A stretch of DNA of 64,000 nucleotides, from contig JBBDHG010000032.1 in the NCBI GenBank assembly GCA_037951165.1, forward strand, positions 8,671,001 through 8,735,000, written 5' to 3'. Below are positions 34,161-47,678 of this stretch, in pieces. The notes beneath the pieces were generated by a model. It saw nothing but the letters and a program-made list of their open reading frames with translations. It was not told where the DNA came from and searched no databases. A program made the translations under genes and the position numbers. This DNA is from Lophius americanus. Taxonomy: Eukaryota > Chordata > Actinopteri > Lophiiformes > Lophiidae. Every line of letters starts with the position of its first letter. The stretch's first letter is position 1.

Positions 34161-36403
34161 TGGAAGTCCGACAATAGGACGCATCCTGGAGGCACCTGAA
34201 TCAGATGCATCTCTTTTGTGTCCTCTTGATACAACGGCCAACCCTAAAAAGGAAGGTTGTTCCAGCTGCTTGTGTCTCTAACTTAATTATGTCAAAACCC
34301 AGACCTCATGACCACCATTGATGAGTTGGAACATTTCTGCCGACACTTCACCGAACTGCCTGCACATCTCACGGTCCCATTTTCCCATCGTTCATGAACA
34401 AGACCTCAACACACTTAAACTCTTCAGAGGGTATTGGACCCCCCCAGGACCACTCATGTCCCCTATTCTGTTCTTGATAGATGCAGTCAAGGTGAGGAGA
34501 ATATCTGGTTTGGGAAGCACAGAATGGCATCTCTGTTGACAGCTGAATGTGAAGCGGCTGACATGGGAGTCAGTGACTCCAAATCTGAGGCCACGGTTCC
34601 CTTAAGGTGAATTACTGCCTCAAGCAAGGGACTTTAAGGTGAGACGTTCTTGCCTCCTATGCTTTCTATTGAAAATCTAACTTCTGAGTCATGATCCAAT
34701 GCTTTGTTCAGCTTAAACAAATTAAGGTGTCATAATGAAGTATATCTGTCCTGTCATTGTTGCATGATCTCTATGCAAAAAGGGCTTAAATGAACAAGGT
34801 AGGGATTTAATCATATTTCTTTTCTTTGCATAGTTCTGCTCCACCCTGCACATTTTCTTAAACACAACTTCCCATTGGTGTGTACAGTTATTTGAACAGT
34901 AGAATGTGTGTTAAATGTTGTGGATCTTAGGCCCTGCCAATGGCTTCAGCAGTCAAGACAGCTCTGTGTCAACATTTGTTCGGGAGCATGTCATGAGATG
35001 CCAAACACAAGGGTGCATTTTTGCTGCCACAACTTCTTCTAAACTCTGATGAGACTCCACCTGAGACTTCATCCTGACTGTAGTCGTATCACATCATACA
35101 CACATACAATTTTACATTCAAGCACAACTTATAACCACAGACAATGGCTGCTTGGGTTAAATGATGAGTTAATGAAATCTGAATTTGAGATGTCAGGTGC
35201 TGAGAGAGAGAAGACATTTGGGTGCAGCTGAGTGCCTAGCTGGGTGCCTTTGGGATTGGAGAGTGTTAGTGTGTGTAGAAAGTTAATGTACGTGTGCATG
35301 TGTGTTTGTGACTGCGAGTGAACGTGTGAGTGAGTAAGTGTTTGAGAGGAGAGGGAAGGCTGATGGTGTTAACATTACAGCTGCCATGTGTTTATTTTCC
35401 AGAATTCTGGTCTGTGGCGTCTCAGTCATCTCCACATGCTGAAACAGTCACTTTCCATCCATTTACAAAGCTCTATGTGTGCGTGTGTATACAGCATGTG
35501 TCTGTTACGGGGCGATATTAATGTTTTTCACCTTAATGTGCGTATAATATGTGGAATGTGGACATCGGTGTGGATACGTGTGATATCTACAGTATGACAA
35601 GAACACATCTGTGCATGTCGTAGTGTGAATCCCTGCTTTGTGTCAGAGTGTTCTTTTGTGTAATTGTGCATGTCTTTACAGCTACATGTGGCCCGCTGTC
35701 TCCTTCGAGTGATTAGACTCCCATTAACTTAGTCACAGATCACCCATCAGTGGCTCCAGACCTCCTCTGTACTATCTCACTGGACAAACATGCTGTCAGC
35801 TCGGTCCACAGACAAACACTCACACACACTCACATATCAACTCCCATCCAGACAGCGATTAGGTACCTATCACAGCGTATGATTATTGTCTGTATTGAAA
35901 AGCCATTTGGTTAAAAGTAGGCACACATATATCCACAAATGGCCCTGAATTACTGCTTGTGAACTTTGAGAGGGTCACAAGATTATGAGGCACTCTATTT
36001 TAGGTTCAGACAAGATGTGACAACACTGACTATTAAGCCACGCAAAGCAATGTGGGCCAGAAAACAGCAAAGATCTCAGCCTCAAACAGCTACATCTACA
36101 ATGTTGAGTTAAAAACAATCCCCTTTCATATAAATTTGCTCTGTAAGATCAAGTATGCGGTAAGGCTGTACAACAAAAATCTTGATCAAGAATGTAAATC
36201 TTGATCGTTCCCTGATGCTGCAGAAAAAAGTACTTCATAAACCCCAACCTCACAAATCACAGCTGTTCCCTGCAGTGCACTGCCTTCATACAGGGTTCAT
36301 GGGTGCAGTCAGTCCAGATGGGTAACAACTACGCTAAAAGAGCATCTTTGATGTACAACAGATTGCAGACAGTAGGTGGGTTTACATGAACCCCTTTAAT
36401 CTG
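34161..36403. other. bmpr1b intron 1, unassigned stretch
   Basis: No supported gene. The last 35 bases (GGTGGGTTTACATGAACC onward) belong to an older repeat into which the hAT element at 36412 has inserted. Confidence 0.4.
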
Positions 36404-36411
36404 ATCAGGAC

Positions 36412-39148
36412 TAGAGCTGCAACTAATAATCGATTTAATCGACAATAATCGATCATGAAATTAATCATCGGGCAATCTTAAGCATTGCATGATTTCACAT
36501 TACTGCTGATAGTTTGTTGCTGCTTCTTGAGTGCACGTGTCTCTTCTTTTGTGTTAGTGTGTGTGTGTGTGTGTGTGTGTGTTTGTGTCCACTGTGGGTT
36601 GCATCCAAATTGCTTTTAAAGATTTATGGGTTTCATTTTTACTTAATTTTTGGGAGAAATATGACAACCACAATACCTCACATCCCTTTTTATCATGAAA
36701 TTGGACATACAGATGGACAACATTTAACAACATTTACTTTAACTTATCCTCAAGAACAGAAAAATATGGCTTCAACGAACTTTTTTAGAGAGGGGTATAT
36801 AGATTTTTAATGAGTAATGTGACTCTTTTATCCAACAAATGTATCTTTTATATCAGCTTCAGACAAAAGAAGAACCGAGCAAACAACGATAGTTGTCTTC
36901 AAAGGAAGCAGACATGAACTACCCTGCAATCAACTGCCCCCACCATATCAGTCCTAACCCTGCTGCTCAAGGATAGGAGACCGCTGTCGATGGTTGATGG
37001 TGAAGGGTTGGCATTAGGCATTTCAAACCCGAATAAATCTCCCATCCAGAACTCCTTTTACGCACTTGATGGGAAAGAAATTAGTGTGAAAGTCCCTCAT
37101 AGACTCACACAAACACACACAAACACACACACACATAAAAAGAATAACAATTTGTGTATAACAATTAGCATTTGATGTAACAGAATTCATCAAGATATAA
37201 CATAATCTTTATAGATAATGTATGATAGTTAAAAATAATACAATAAGACGACTGATAATGTAATCTTAATTTAAAATGGCAGTGATAATATTAAAAAAAA
37301 ACCTCAATCTGATTATTCAACATAATCAGTGTTTACCGTACTATACTATATGTGTCACTGCAATTTGAAATGTTAACTAAATTAATCTCCGATGTCTTTA
37401 AAAGATAAAACAGATCATAGAAGAGGTCAAAAGTTCGGGCACACTGACACTCTGATGTCTGGACTAGTCGTTCCACAGAAGCATACCTTGGTGAGTCCTG
37501 TAAAGTCATCAGTCATGATTGGCAATTAAGACTCTGAACCTTGCCACCATGCCTCTAGAGGAGAGGCATAGTGGGGAAAACACAATGACATGGCTGGAGG
37601 AAGTGGGAGCGATTTGACACCTTGCCTAGCAAAATGACAGCAGTAGTTCATGATAAAGGTTACAACATGGTTGCAGCAATGCGAATATTGGAAGAAAAAC
37701 ATGATGGAGTATCTGTCCGGTGCCCTCAGAGAGCCTGACGGCATCTACAGAGCTGTGGGGGCTGCAAGAAAACTTATTGGTGCACTTCAGGAGAAGGACC
37801 TGACCAATACAAAGCTCAAGGAGAATCAACAGCAAATGAGCACACACCACATCAGAAGCTAATCTAGGATGCCAGTACAAGATGGAACAGTACGTACTAT
37901 ATGATTGAGAGGCTCCTGTAACAGCGCTGGCCAGTTACTGCCACTTTGTCCAACTGTTTGACTTGAAGCCAGATCAGTGGCTGCTGATGGAAGCGCTGGA
38001 ACAAGGCCTGAATGTGCGACCCTCTACTTTAGTGGACAGGAGTAAACCACTGTTTCATGTTTTCCACGGCTGGACAAATGACTGCAACGATCAATAAAAA
38101 AGGCTTTTGTTTGGGGACAAACCCAGCAAAACGACTTTTGGCAAGTGCAGAGAAACGGATGACCGAGAGATTGGGAAGTCTGAACGCCAATTCAGAGTCA
38201 GCAGAGAGACACAGCCCGTTTGCTCTTTCAGCCACCATGGATCCAAGATTCAGAAACCTGAGGTTTTTTGCAGCTAAAGATGGTACAAGGATAAAAGGGA
38301 CAGTTGAAGACCTTGCTACTAAAGAAGCAAAGGAGACTGGTTCACATGGGTGAGAGCAGTAGCTGAGGGACAGTGTGCAAGGTAATAGGGAAAACTCAAC
38401 TACACTGGATAACCTCCTTCAGATAGTCTCAGTGAGGAGGCAGAGAACTCCCAAGAAGACCAAAATATCCCAATGGTGAGAAATTAAGTCCATATGTACT
38501 TTGATGGTGGAGGGAAAATGAGGGACGTTTTCTCGCACTAGCAAAGATGGAGATCCCTCCTTTGCATCACGGCAACATCCACTCCAGCAGAGCGCAAAAT
38601 CTCTGCTGCAGGAAGTATCTGCTCAGGGCAAGCCTGTCAAAAGAACATTTGGAGATGTTGACTTTTCTCCACTTGAACCTAGACCTAATGACATGTAACC
38701 TAATATTATATACAGAATGTACAAAGCACTACATTTTTTGAATTCTTATTTACTTTGCTAAATTTGCATGGATGTTGAATTCAAGAGAAAAATCTGTAAT
38801 CTTTAATTCATATTTTTTATATTTATTATTTATAAGTTAAATGTATGTCTATCTTAACAGTTGCTTATAACAGCAGTTCAAGAAGTTAATTAATACAGAT
38901 TTTGGAAAGAAGTATTCATCTTTATTGTCTTTATTTATAGTTCATATGTGTCTAAAATAACCTTAAACTAAATTTAAAAGCAGATTGTTGAATAAGAGCC
39001 ATTTACTCATTGTGTGATTTATATTTTTGATTTAACCTTTATTTAAATAAGCAGGTGAAGAAAAAATCCATAATGTGATTAATGGATAAATCGGTCAATT
39101 ATTAAAACGATTAATCGACTATCCAAATTGTCGTTAGTTGCAGCCCTA
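36412..39148 (+). mobile_element. hAT DNA transposon, decayed, with 8-bp target duplication
   Basis: Ends are inverted: left TAGAGCTGCAACTAA, right (complement) TAGGGCTGCAACTAA, the typical hAT terminus. They are flanked by ATCAGGAC (36404-36411) and ATCAGAAC (39149-39156), an 8-bp duplication with one change. Inside, on the plus strand and split over frames with many stops, are ZBED/hAT transposase pieces: RPLSMVDGEGL (about 36980), LNLATMPLEERHSGEN (about 37535), AVGAARKL and KLKENQQQM (about 37755-37840), LKPDQWLLMEAL (about 37965), MDPRFRN (about 38240) and LSKEHLEMLTFLHLN of the C-terminal dimerisation part (about 38637-38681). It includes a GT microsatellite at 36558-36582. No intact transposase remains. 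Confidence 0.92.
36970..38700 (+). pseudogene. broken hAT (ZBED-like) transposase gene
   Basis: The transposase pieces listed for the element lie in the order expected for the family but in changing frames with in-frame stops, so the gene is dead. The N-terminal BED finger is not recognisable. The motif MDPRFRN and the C-terminal EHLEMLTFLH identify the hAT superfamily. Confidence 0.8.
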
Positions 39149-39719
39149 ATCAGAACAGGGTTAAAACCCAACTAAGAATAAAAATAAACCGTATAAACAT
39201 CAAACTCTTAATAAGGATGCCCAATCCAATTAGGTATTTCATTCGGTTGCACGGGGGTAGTATAAAGGTTCAGAATAACCAATTAGAAAGACAATGGCAG
39301 TATGCAAGACAGTGGACTGAAGTATGTCCTGATGAGCGGTGCTCAATCATGTGCACGATACTGATATTTAATGAACTAGACCACAGCAGAAAGTTTGTTT
39401 TAAATACAAACTCTCAAAGATTTAAGTTGGAAAGTAAGAAATACAGAACTCTACAAACACATTTAAGAAAAACTGTCAGGAGACGAGAGAGACCGAAGAA
39501 AAAACCAAATGATAAACCACTGGGAAAACTTTGAAGACTTTGAAATCCCACAACAATCAAATCGGTTCTGAACCACCAGCGTCCCATTTTATGCAATAAG
39601 ACTGAAGTACTGCATAAGTACTGAAGAGGAAGACTATCGGTGAAGGTCTTTGACCATGGCGTGGATCTTGATAGACACAATACAACCACGCCAGCTGACT
39701 TAATGGTTGGGTAACGTCA

Positions 39720-40238
39720 TAATGATTTAACGTTACTCAGAGTAAAACCACGATGTTGTACCGATGAGGCTCTTTATCATCGCCTTCTCCCTCCCTCCAT
39801 CGTAGGAGAAAGCCTGAGTTATAACCAAGCTGTTGCTTCAGTAAAAGAACCACAATAACAGAAAGAAAAACTGCGGTTATCACATGATAGACGCCAATCT
39901 TCTGATAAAAAAAACCCTTATGTTTGTCGTTTTTGCACTCAGCAAACACGGCGCATGTAAACACTCGCTCCTCTTAGATCACTACTCATGGAAACAGTTA
40001 ACCCTTAATCTTCAATTGAAATGATTTCAACCAGAATGAAGAAAAGTGTCCCATCTAGTCAAAGTGGAAGGAAATGTCTGGAGGAGCAGAAGTCGAAGAG
40101 CTTGTCTCGACAAGCTGATCTTTGGCAGGTGATGATAAGAACCGATCACATGCAGTGGTGCTTTAGATTTGTGTCTGCATTACAAAACAACTTGTTCAAC
40201 CACTTAAAAAAACCACAAACTGCTGTAATCTGAAGACA
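39720..40238 (+). repeat. dispersed repeat family B, copy 1
   Basis: Begins GATTTAACGTTACTCAGAGT, includes AAGCCTGAGTTATAACCAAG, CACATGATAGACGCC, TTAGATCACTACTCATGGAA, AATGTCTGGAGGAGCAGAAG and ends AAACTGCTGTAATCTGAA. The same landmarks occur in the same order at 60987-61535. Class unknown; no intact gene. Confidence 0.85.
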
Positions 40239-41067
40239 TGCGAAGAGTTAATTATTACTGCAGACATCCATAACAGTAACGTTATACACTATAGTTTCAT
40301 TGCACCCATCCAGCTCAGACTCGCTGGAATCACCAACGAAATCCCATCCCATGTGTCCTACACACAATGTGAGTAACGACAGGAAATTATCACACTGGAT
40401 TAAAGCTATGTGATCCCCTCATCAATTATTTTTAAAACATGGAGGGGAGAGGAAGAGGCATCTCACAGCTGTGTAATAAATTGCTACTTCCACTAACCGA
40501 TGGTCGAGCAGAACTATGTGCATGACGGTGAATTGGATCAATTTATTATCGAAAAATGTGATTGTGATTTTCACTTTTCCTGCAAAATTATTGTCAATTA
40601 TGAAATATATTCTGCACGTTATGTAAGAACAAATATTGCAGATGTCCCTTCTATCTTTGTCCTTAATTTCACAAATACTCCCGTACGTTCAACCTTTCCC
40701 CTCTGTACTAAATATCTCCGTCTCTCATTACCCCCAATCACGGCCATAACAATGTGCAGCTATGCTCTCCCTGCCACCATCACCCTTCTCCATCAAAGAA
40801 ATAGTTCAGGGGGCTGAGGTGGGTGTAGGGACGGGAACTATCTGGAGGGGGGTGCGAGTGCATGGAAAACCCTAAGCCCTTATAGTCCAAGCGCACTGCG
40901 GCTGCGAAAGTCAGCTTTGCTCTGCTTTCAGCTGTTATCTGTCCATCACTGTATTGTGTTGCACTGCTCTTTATGGAAAGCTCTCAGCTCACAGATTCAA
41001 AGCATTAGGACGGCACTTACAATAACCACAATATTAAAGACCAAACCTTAACAGCAACTGCTCATAA

Positions 41068-41135
41068 AATAATAATAATGAACTTTATTCATGCAGAACT
41101 TTTCAAAATAAACTTACAAAGTGCTCCAGGAGGTC
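41068..41135. repeat. fish dispersed repeat (AATAATAATGAACTTTATTC)
   Basis: AATAATAATGAACTTTATTC followed by GCAGAACTTTTCAAAA and TTACAAAGTGCT fits a common fish repeat tail. Confidence 0.5.
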
Positions 41136-41159
41136 AAAAACATGTTTTTATATTGTGTA

Positions 41160-41390
41160 ATTATAATTTACACTTTATTGGTCACATAGTTAAACACAGT
41201 ACAACATTGTGAAAATTCTTCCCTGCATTTGACCCATCCAAGAGGGAGCAGTGGGCGGCTCCTGTGAAGCGCCCGGGGGACCTGGGGACTCAGGGTCTTT
41301 CTGAAGGACCCATGGCATGTTGTATGAGGGGCTTGGTTCCAACCATAATCTCCCTCGAGCCCGTCTACTCACTGACCTAAAGCCGCCTTA
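41160..41390. repeat. fish dispersed repeat (GCATTTGACCCATCC type)
   Basis: TTGGTCACATAGTTAAACAC, CTGCATTTGACCCATCCAAG, AGGGAGCAGTGGGCGG and GAAGCGCCCGGGG match, in order, a repeat that is very common in teleost genomes. Confidence 0.7.
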
Positions 41391-42300
41391 ATGTATGAAA
41401 AGAATTCAGCACTATGATCAGAGACCCCCAAACAATAACTCACCATATTAATACAACACCTTTAAATGGAAAGATTTTGAATACGTTTAAATGCATTCAT
41501 ATAAATAAATAAATACATTTAAAAATAAAATAAATGAAAAGACCATCTCAACAAAAGTAAAAACCAAAAGAACAAAAGTAAAAACCATCTCAACACCAGC
41601 CACTGTGCAGCAACTTCTGCCCGTGGCATCAGCAAAACACTATAATGACAACGTGTGGTAAGGCCTACAATTTGTGGTTAAGCTCTTCTTCTTATGTTTG
41701 CATTATGTCCCCGCAACGTCTACATAGTATTACATAGATGAGTGCACAGTGGTTGATGTGGTACCCACTGTACAAATTCATATAATAAATAAATTTCACA
41801 TGACTAAAAATGAAATAAGGCTCACAAGAACTCAGTATTTCAGCAAAAAATGGTTTTGGATCCACATAAACCGCATAACGGCACACACTAACTCTGAGTA
41901 CCTGTGTACATAATCGTCTCCAGTCATGGAAGTAATAGTGATACAACCCTTCGGTTTGCTGACGGAACATTAACTCTCAGCAGAGTCCGGAACACAAACA
42001 AAACTCATTAGCCCATCATTGCTTTTGTTGTCCATGCACATTAGGCTGAAAAAGTAACCAGGAATGAAGTGGGCAATGTCATCACGTTTCACCTTGAATT
42101 TACAACAGACAGACAGAATGGGAAACTGCGCTGTTTTGAAAAGACTGCACTCCTGAAAACTATTTCAAAAGTTTTGATTGTCATGTGTACAAAAGACCAG
42201 ACCACATTAAAAGCTGACCATCTTCTGTAAAAACTGGGCTCACGTCAGTGGCTCCTTATTCTTTGTATTAAAAAGAGAAGTTATCTTGCTCTCTCAACGA
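41391..42300. other. bmpr1b intron 1, unassigned stretch
   Basis: AT-rich with AAATAAATAAATA runs; no supported gene. Confidence 0.4.
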
Positions 42301-42304
42301 AACT

Positions 42305-42328
42305 CACACACACACACACTCACACACT

Positions 42329-42384
<56 letters not shown>
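42305..42384. repeat. (CA)n microsatellite
   Basis: CA array with CT and CG interruptions. Simple repeat in bmpr1b intron 1. Confidence 0.95.
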
Positions 42385-42386
<2 letters not shown>

Positions 42387-45300
42387 ACTTCCCCTGCTCC
42401 AGCTGTGTCTTAAGAAGTCAAGGCCAGACCGGTAATCTGACTGGGATAGAAGTTACTGAATCTGTATCCATTACAGGATGTAATACCCCTGACTCCTGAA
42501 CCTTCTTCATTTCCCTTTACCTTCCACCTTTAGATGTGATGTCCAGATCGTCCATCTACCCATCAAACATGTATGCCATATGGAGGACTCATTTATGTCA
42601 TTGCCTTGTCACATAACCCTTATTTCTTTGACTCCTGCCACCTCATCAGCCGTTTGCGTCCTCGCTCCTACACCCCCAGTGGGGTAGTCTGTCATTTCTG
42701 GATCCTTGTGCTGAAGAAAAAGTCTCACAAATCACATAGAGGAAATAAAAAACATGTCTGTTTACTTGAAGACTAACACAATTTGTTTTTAACAGCGTGC
42801 AGCAGCCCCTCCCCTCTCTGCTTCAGCCTTTGCAGCCGGCAGATAAGTGGTTGTAATGATGTATCGGTTTCCAGCAGGGAAACTGAACACATTGTGTCAG
42901 GAAACTTCGAGAGAGAGAAACGGAAAGTCGCTGCCATCAGTGAAACAGTGAGTCAGCTCCATCAACCTTCTGCTTCTCTTTTCTCAGAACGCCTTTTCAT
43001 TTGGAAATGTCTCAATCAGCGCTACTCGAGAACTAACAATTTGTCAATGACTTCCTGAGAGCTAAGCAGCTGTGAAAGGGGCTAAACTGAATGTTGGGAC
43101 AGGATGTATCAATTCCATCGCGATTGACAATAACTGCGTGGCCTATAGATTGTCCCAAAAAAAAAATCAGAGCCTAAAACACTTAAGAGATTATATTTGG
43201 TCCATGGGAACACAAGTTGGAGCACATCTGTCCTTGTATGAGGAAAACATCGAGTCGGTGAAACATGAAATCATCAAGCAGGTGTTCAGTGAAACACACA
43301 CACACAGACACACACATACAGAGAAGAGTAACGCGCATACACACTGCCAACATTGTGAAAAGTAAAAACAGATCCCTGTGAGGTGCGAGTTCAAAAGCGC
43401 TACAACACATTCTCCGTACTTGTAAAACAAGAATAAAATAAGTGAAGCAATTATTTTTAACTTGATACTGGTTGAGAATTGTATTCTATTAGAGCCAAAA
43501 CCTACACTTCACCAAGCAATGGAGTCTCATTAGTGGGCGGCAACAAAAACAAAGCAACTGGCTGAGCTTTGACTGTGAAAACTGATACAGTGGTGGTTAA
43601 TTCCACCAAGGACAATGAAATGTAAGCTATCACACTCACTCCTCACTTCCCAGAAGTCACAGTGAAGGCTGAAGCATGGTGAAGGTGGAAGGTCACAGAT
43701 GATCCGTGCGTGCGTGCGTGTGTGTGCGTGCGTGTGATTTATTAAGTGTGCATAAGTTTACACATTCCTTATGCTCTCATCTCTCCTTGAAGAATGATGA
43801 ACACAAAGTTCTTTATTGCTTTCCCTGAACACACAATCGCCCAGACACGCTGCAGGGAAAAGTGTGACCTTCCAGCAGACATAACACCTAAGCTGTGTAC
43901 TGCCAGTCCAAAAACCTGGAGTGACTCCAGTTCACCTGTGGCTATAGGACCAGGAAACACAAGCTGACCGAGTCCAGGCTTCCCTTCAGTCTACCAAGCA
44001 ACCAGGAGTTATTTCAGAGCGGGAAGGATAACGCAGCTGGAGAGAGGCAGATAGGGGTGGGAAGTGAGTTACAGATGATGAATTGTAATAAATTAGATCA
44101 TTTCTCTCTGAATGCTCCATCTCTCTTTCATCCAGCTTTTCAGAAAACAACATTTGCCCAAGTCACATCTGAATCTATTGCAAGGAAATCAATCATCTGC
44201 GTGTCAACCGAGGAATGAGTCTCTCGCTGGTCCAATCAATCATCCACGTGTCAACCGTTGAATTAGGCTTGTACTAACAGGCATCACGAGGGACATTATT
44301 TGAATACAGTTTTAACTTAATTTCAACATATGCTGGTTCACAACCCACTCAGTTCTAATGACTAAATATCATTAAGGGTAGGATTTATAAGGATGCAATC
44401 AGGATATTTACAATCGGAGGCAAGTCATTTTTAGTTAACATAGAAACACAAATCATGGCGAGAATATAAACCACTGCCCTCTATGTTCATCTATAGGATC
44501 TAAGAATTGGAGGTACTCTTGTTGAGAGAGCAAGCCAATATTATTATAGCTTAAAAAATGATCAAAGCAGTATAATTCAGCATGTAATAGTATTAATCAT
44601 CTAGGGGTAATAGGGGTAAAAGTCTGAAGAAATCTACTGTCAGAGAAGCAAATTAATAAATAAATATGGTTGGTTCGTACTCAACTCGAATCAGGTGAAA
44701 AAGTGAAAGAAAATTTCAATCTAGTATTAGATGTGAGGGTTTGGCATACGTTATCAACTCCATCTTAATTAAAAGGCATGATCCTTTTCAACACAGAAAC
44801 CTTGTAAAGCTGCCCAAACAAAGATTATACCACTTTCAGAAAACTTTAGGAATTGAACCTGTGGAGTGTCCAGACGTATTTGACCGTGATATGACACTGA
44901 TTTATGCAGAGGTGGCATGAAGTGCGAGCGTACACACACACACACATATATTTGCATGGCACTGATTTGCTGTTTTGTCTACACTACATGTGTCTAATTT
45001 AACTACTATCACGGAATTTTCCTGCGTTAAAGGTTTAATTTAAATGATAAATATACCTACCGGTCACGAGACAACAGAGTGATGTATTACACACTTTACC
45101 CCTTAAAAGCATTGTAAATCCAAACTTAGGCTATATATTAAAGAAAATGTGTAAATTTTCAAATGTGCACCAGTGTTATTGGTAAGAAGAACCATCGGTA
45201 GTAATCTGATCATAAAAAGAACGTTCAGGTTGACATTCAAGGCTGGTTGTATGAAGTACATCACTCAATATACAGTATATACACTCACCACCGTCACAGT

Positions 45301-47678
45301 GTTTGTGGCCACCTCTCTGGGGGCTGACAGGAAGCCAGATAACTCCAAACAGCGTTTGAGAGTAAGCTGCAGGGTATAATTTTCCGCCACATTTATTTTT
45401 CTCTACGATTTCATTTAGAATCAAAATAGCAACTAAGTAGAAGCTCACTCTACGTAGTCCCTGAAGTCCCTTGACAATTTTATTTATTTTTTTTATCTTG
45501 TGCAGACAACTTATTTTCTTGTTCCCATTGTCAGCATAAGCATGCCTGTTGTCATCAGCAGGAATAATTCACTGTGCATACTGAAGGAAAATCCCATCTA
45601 CATACAAAAGGTGCTGGAATTTGATTGTGTAAGCTATTTTTATGTTTATGGCATAAACACAAGCTGATATTTCTTGTGCTGGGCAGTGAAGTTTTAGTCC
45701 TCTTATTTTGAAGGACCACAGGTAAGCATTGTGTATGTGTGGACTTAAATTAATGTAGCTTCTGTCCCCTTTGCTGTGTGTTTTTTAAAGTGGAAGTGAA
45801 AATGTTCTTTAGCTCAGTTCTTTCCATCATATCTTATATTGTAGCATTGTCCGTCAATAAACGCTTATGGAATAACAGTAAATCATCTTGTCTGCGCAAG
45901 ATTAAAAAAAAAAAAATCTTCCGAGGCTATGTATCAATCTAATTCTTCAGTGTGTCCTTTTTTGTTTTACCAGGCTAAGCACTGTTCTGGCTCATTACTG
46001 CCACTCAGCTTTTCAAAGGAATTGCCGGAATTGACTGGGTAGAAAGTATATCATAATTTGAAATAATAAGTTGGCAACTAGGGTGGGCTTTCAGACTCCA
46101 TCAGAGTAAAGGGCCTCAACCACCCAAGGCGCCTCCGTGGACCCAGCAATGACAACAGCATGTTTAAGAGCATTTGTTCCGTCCTTCTGTCTTGACACTT
46201 GACTGACTCTTGTTGACTCTGTAACTACCTCTGCCTTAAAGGTAAAAAAAAAAAAAAAAAAAGAAGCAGCTCATTCCAGGTCTATAAATTTATGCAGAGC
46301 GGCATTGTGGAATAACAGCATGACATCCACGCCCTAAACCAGCAGTGAAAAAGTGTCCATAGTGTGAATGACTCGCTGGAGTGAAACACAAACAAGAAAA
46401 AAATAACTTGTTAGGTCTACAACTTTATGTCAGATTTCACATCCGTCTCTCTTTTGCAGCTGTTCTGCACCTTCTTGGACAGAGTACTCACTGTTACCAT
46501 GATTCTTAAACACTCAAGCAATGCTTATGTTTGTGTCCTTGTGTACTCATGTTAAGGTGCAAATGCCTAACTGTTCATGGTATTTAAAGGGGCTGTTATT
46601 CTATCCAACACCGGGGCCTTCAAATACAAAGCACTGGCGCTAAATCAAAAGAGGGCTGCACAGCATGGAATCCATAGGAAAGTCGACTCAACTGGTGACA
46701 ATGACAGGAAAGATGGACGAGAAGGAGGGAATGACATGAAGCCAGAGGTCGCAAAATGACCTCGGCACATAGCACACTGAGTATGAGGTATGAGCCCCTT
46801 TCTGGCTTTATTTCAGGGCTCCCAGCTGAAACAATGACTTTAAATAGAAAAGCATTGATATGCAGGGGCTATCCATCATACGTCAAACCTTTGTATTGTA
46901 GTGTCAACTTAGGTTCTTTTTTCTAGTCAATGATTCTGAGGTAGACACACAGCTAGGGGGTCGTGGTATAGAAGCAGAGAATCGAACCATAATGACACGC
47001 ATCACATTGCCAAACACAACAGAGCATTAAATCTGACACGATCTTTCCAACACCTCGCCAATCACACGACAAATACCAAACATGGTCACAGACAAAGCAC
47101 CCGATGCCTCTAACAGTAACAATGTCGCTCCATGACCAAACATCTCTTTCTGAAATCAGCGAACAGGCTGATCGATGACGTGACTGCAGGTCGACGCATC
47201 TATAGAACTGCCTAATAAGTCAGAATCTCATTTCTATATTAGAAATGACTATTAAATTGATTATCTATTTACTCTGTAATAATAACAATATAATGTTACT
47301 TTAAAACGAGTTCGTTTCTGCCCTCACAAAAAGATCATCAACAACCAAAATCCTATAAATTGGCAGTTAGCAAATAAGATTAGAAAGAAGCTTAAAATAT
47401 TTGGAGATAATCTTTTTAAAACCCTAACCGTGCCTCATTAAACTTTACAAATAACATGTGAAAAGAATGACATTAACATCTCCCGTCAAAGATGTAAGCA
47501 TCCCTCGTTTGTGTCTTTGCAGCCTGAAGCCTGCTGTCAACTCACGCGGCGTCCAGACTGCAGACACCCCAAAGTACAGATTCAAGTTGCGACCCCTCAA
47601 AACCAAAACTACTATTTGCATTGTCAAGATTGGAGTCCGAATCGTAGCCCGAGTGGAAATAAGTTTGCAGTAACTCAC
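42385..47678. other. bmpr1b intron 1, part nearest exon 1
   Basis: No supported gene. Smaller CA/CG arrays lie near 43295-43320 and 43706-43736, and an A run near 46245-46262. Short frames here lack motifs. Confidence 0.4.

Larger units (their letters stand above)
19386..47678 (-). other. bmpr1b intron 1 (28.3 kb)
   Basis: The very large first intron, against 72-843 bp for the other nine. It holds no recognised gene of another family. Content: three unassigned exon-like frames at 20.2-21.2 kb, copies of a hairpin-ended dispersed repeat, perfect inverted repeats, several (CA/GT)n arrays, a hAT transposon, and fish-type repeat tails. Regulatory elements are likely in an intron of this size, but none can be named from sequence alone. 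Confidence 0.7.

Noticed and set aside
42573..43365. Cluster of plus-strand frames of 67-97 codons
   Set aside because: No family resemblance, and part is driven by a CA array; not supported as genes.
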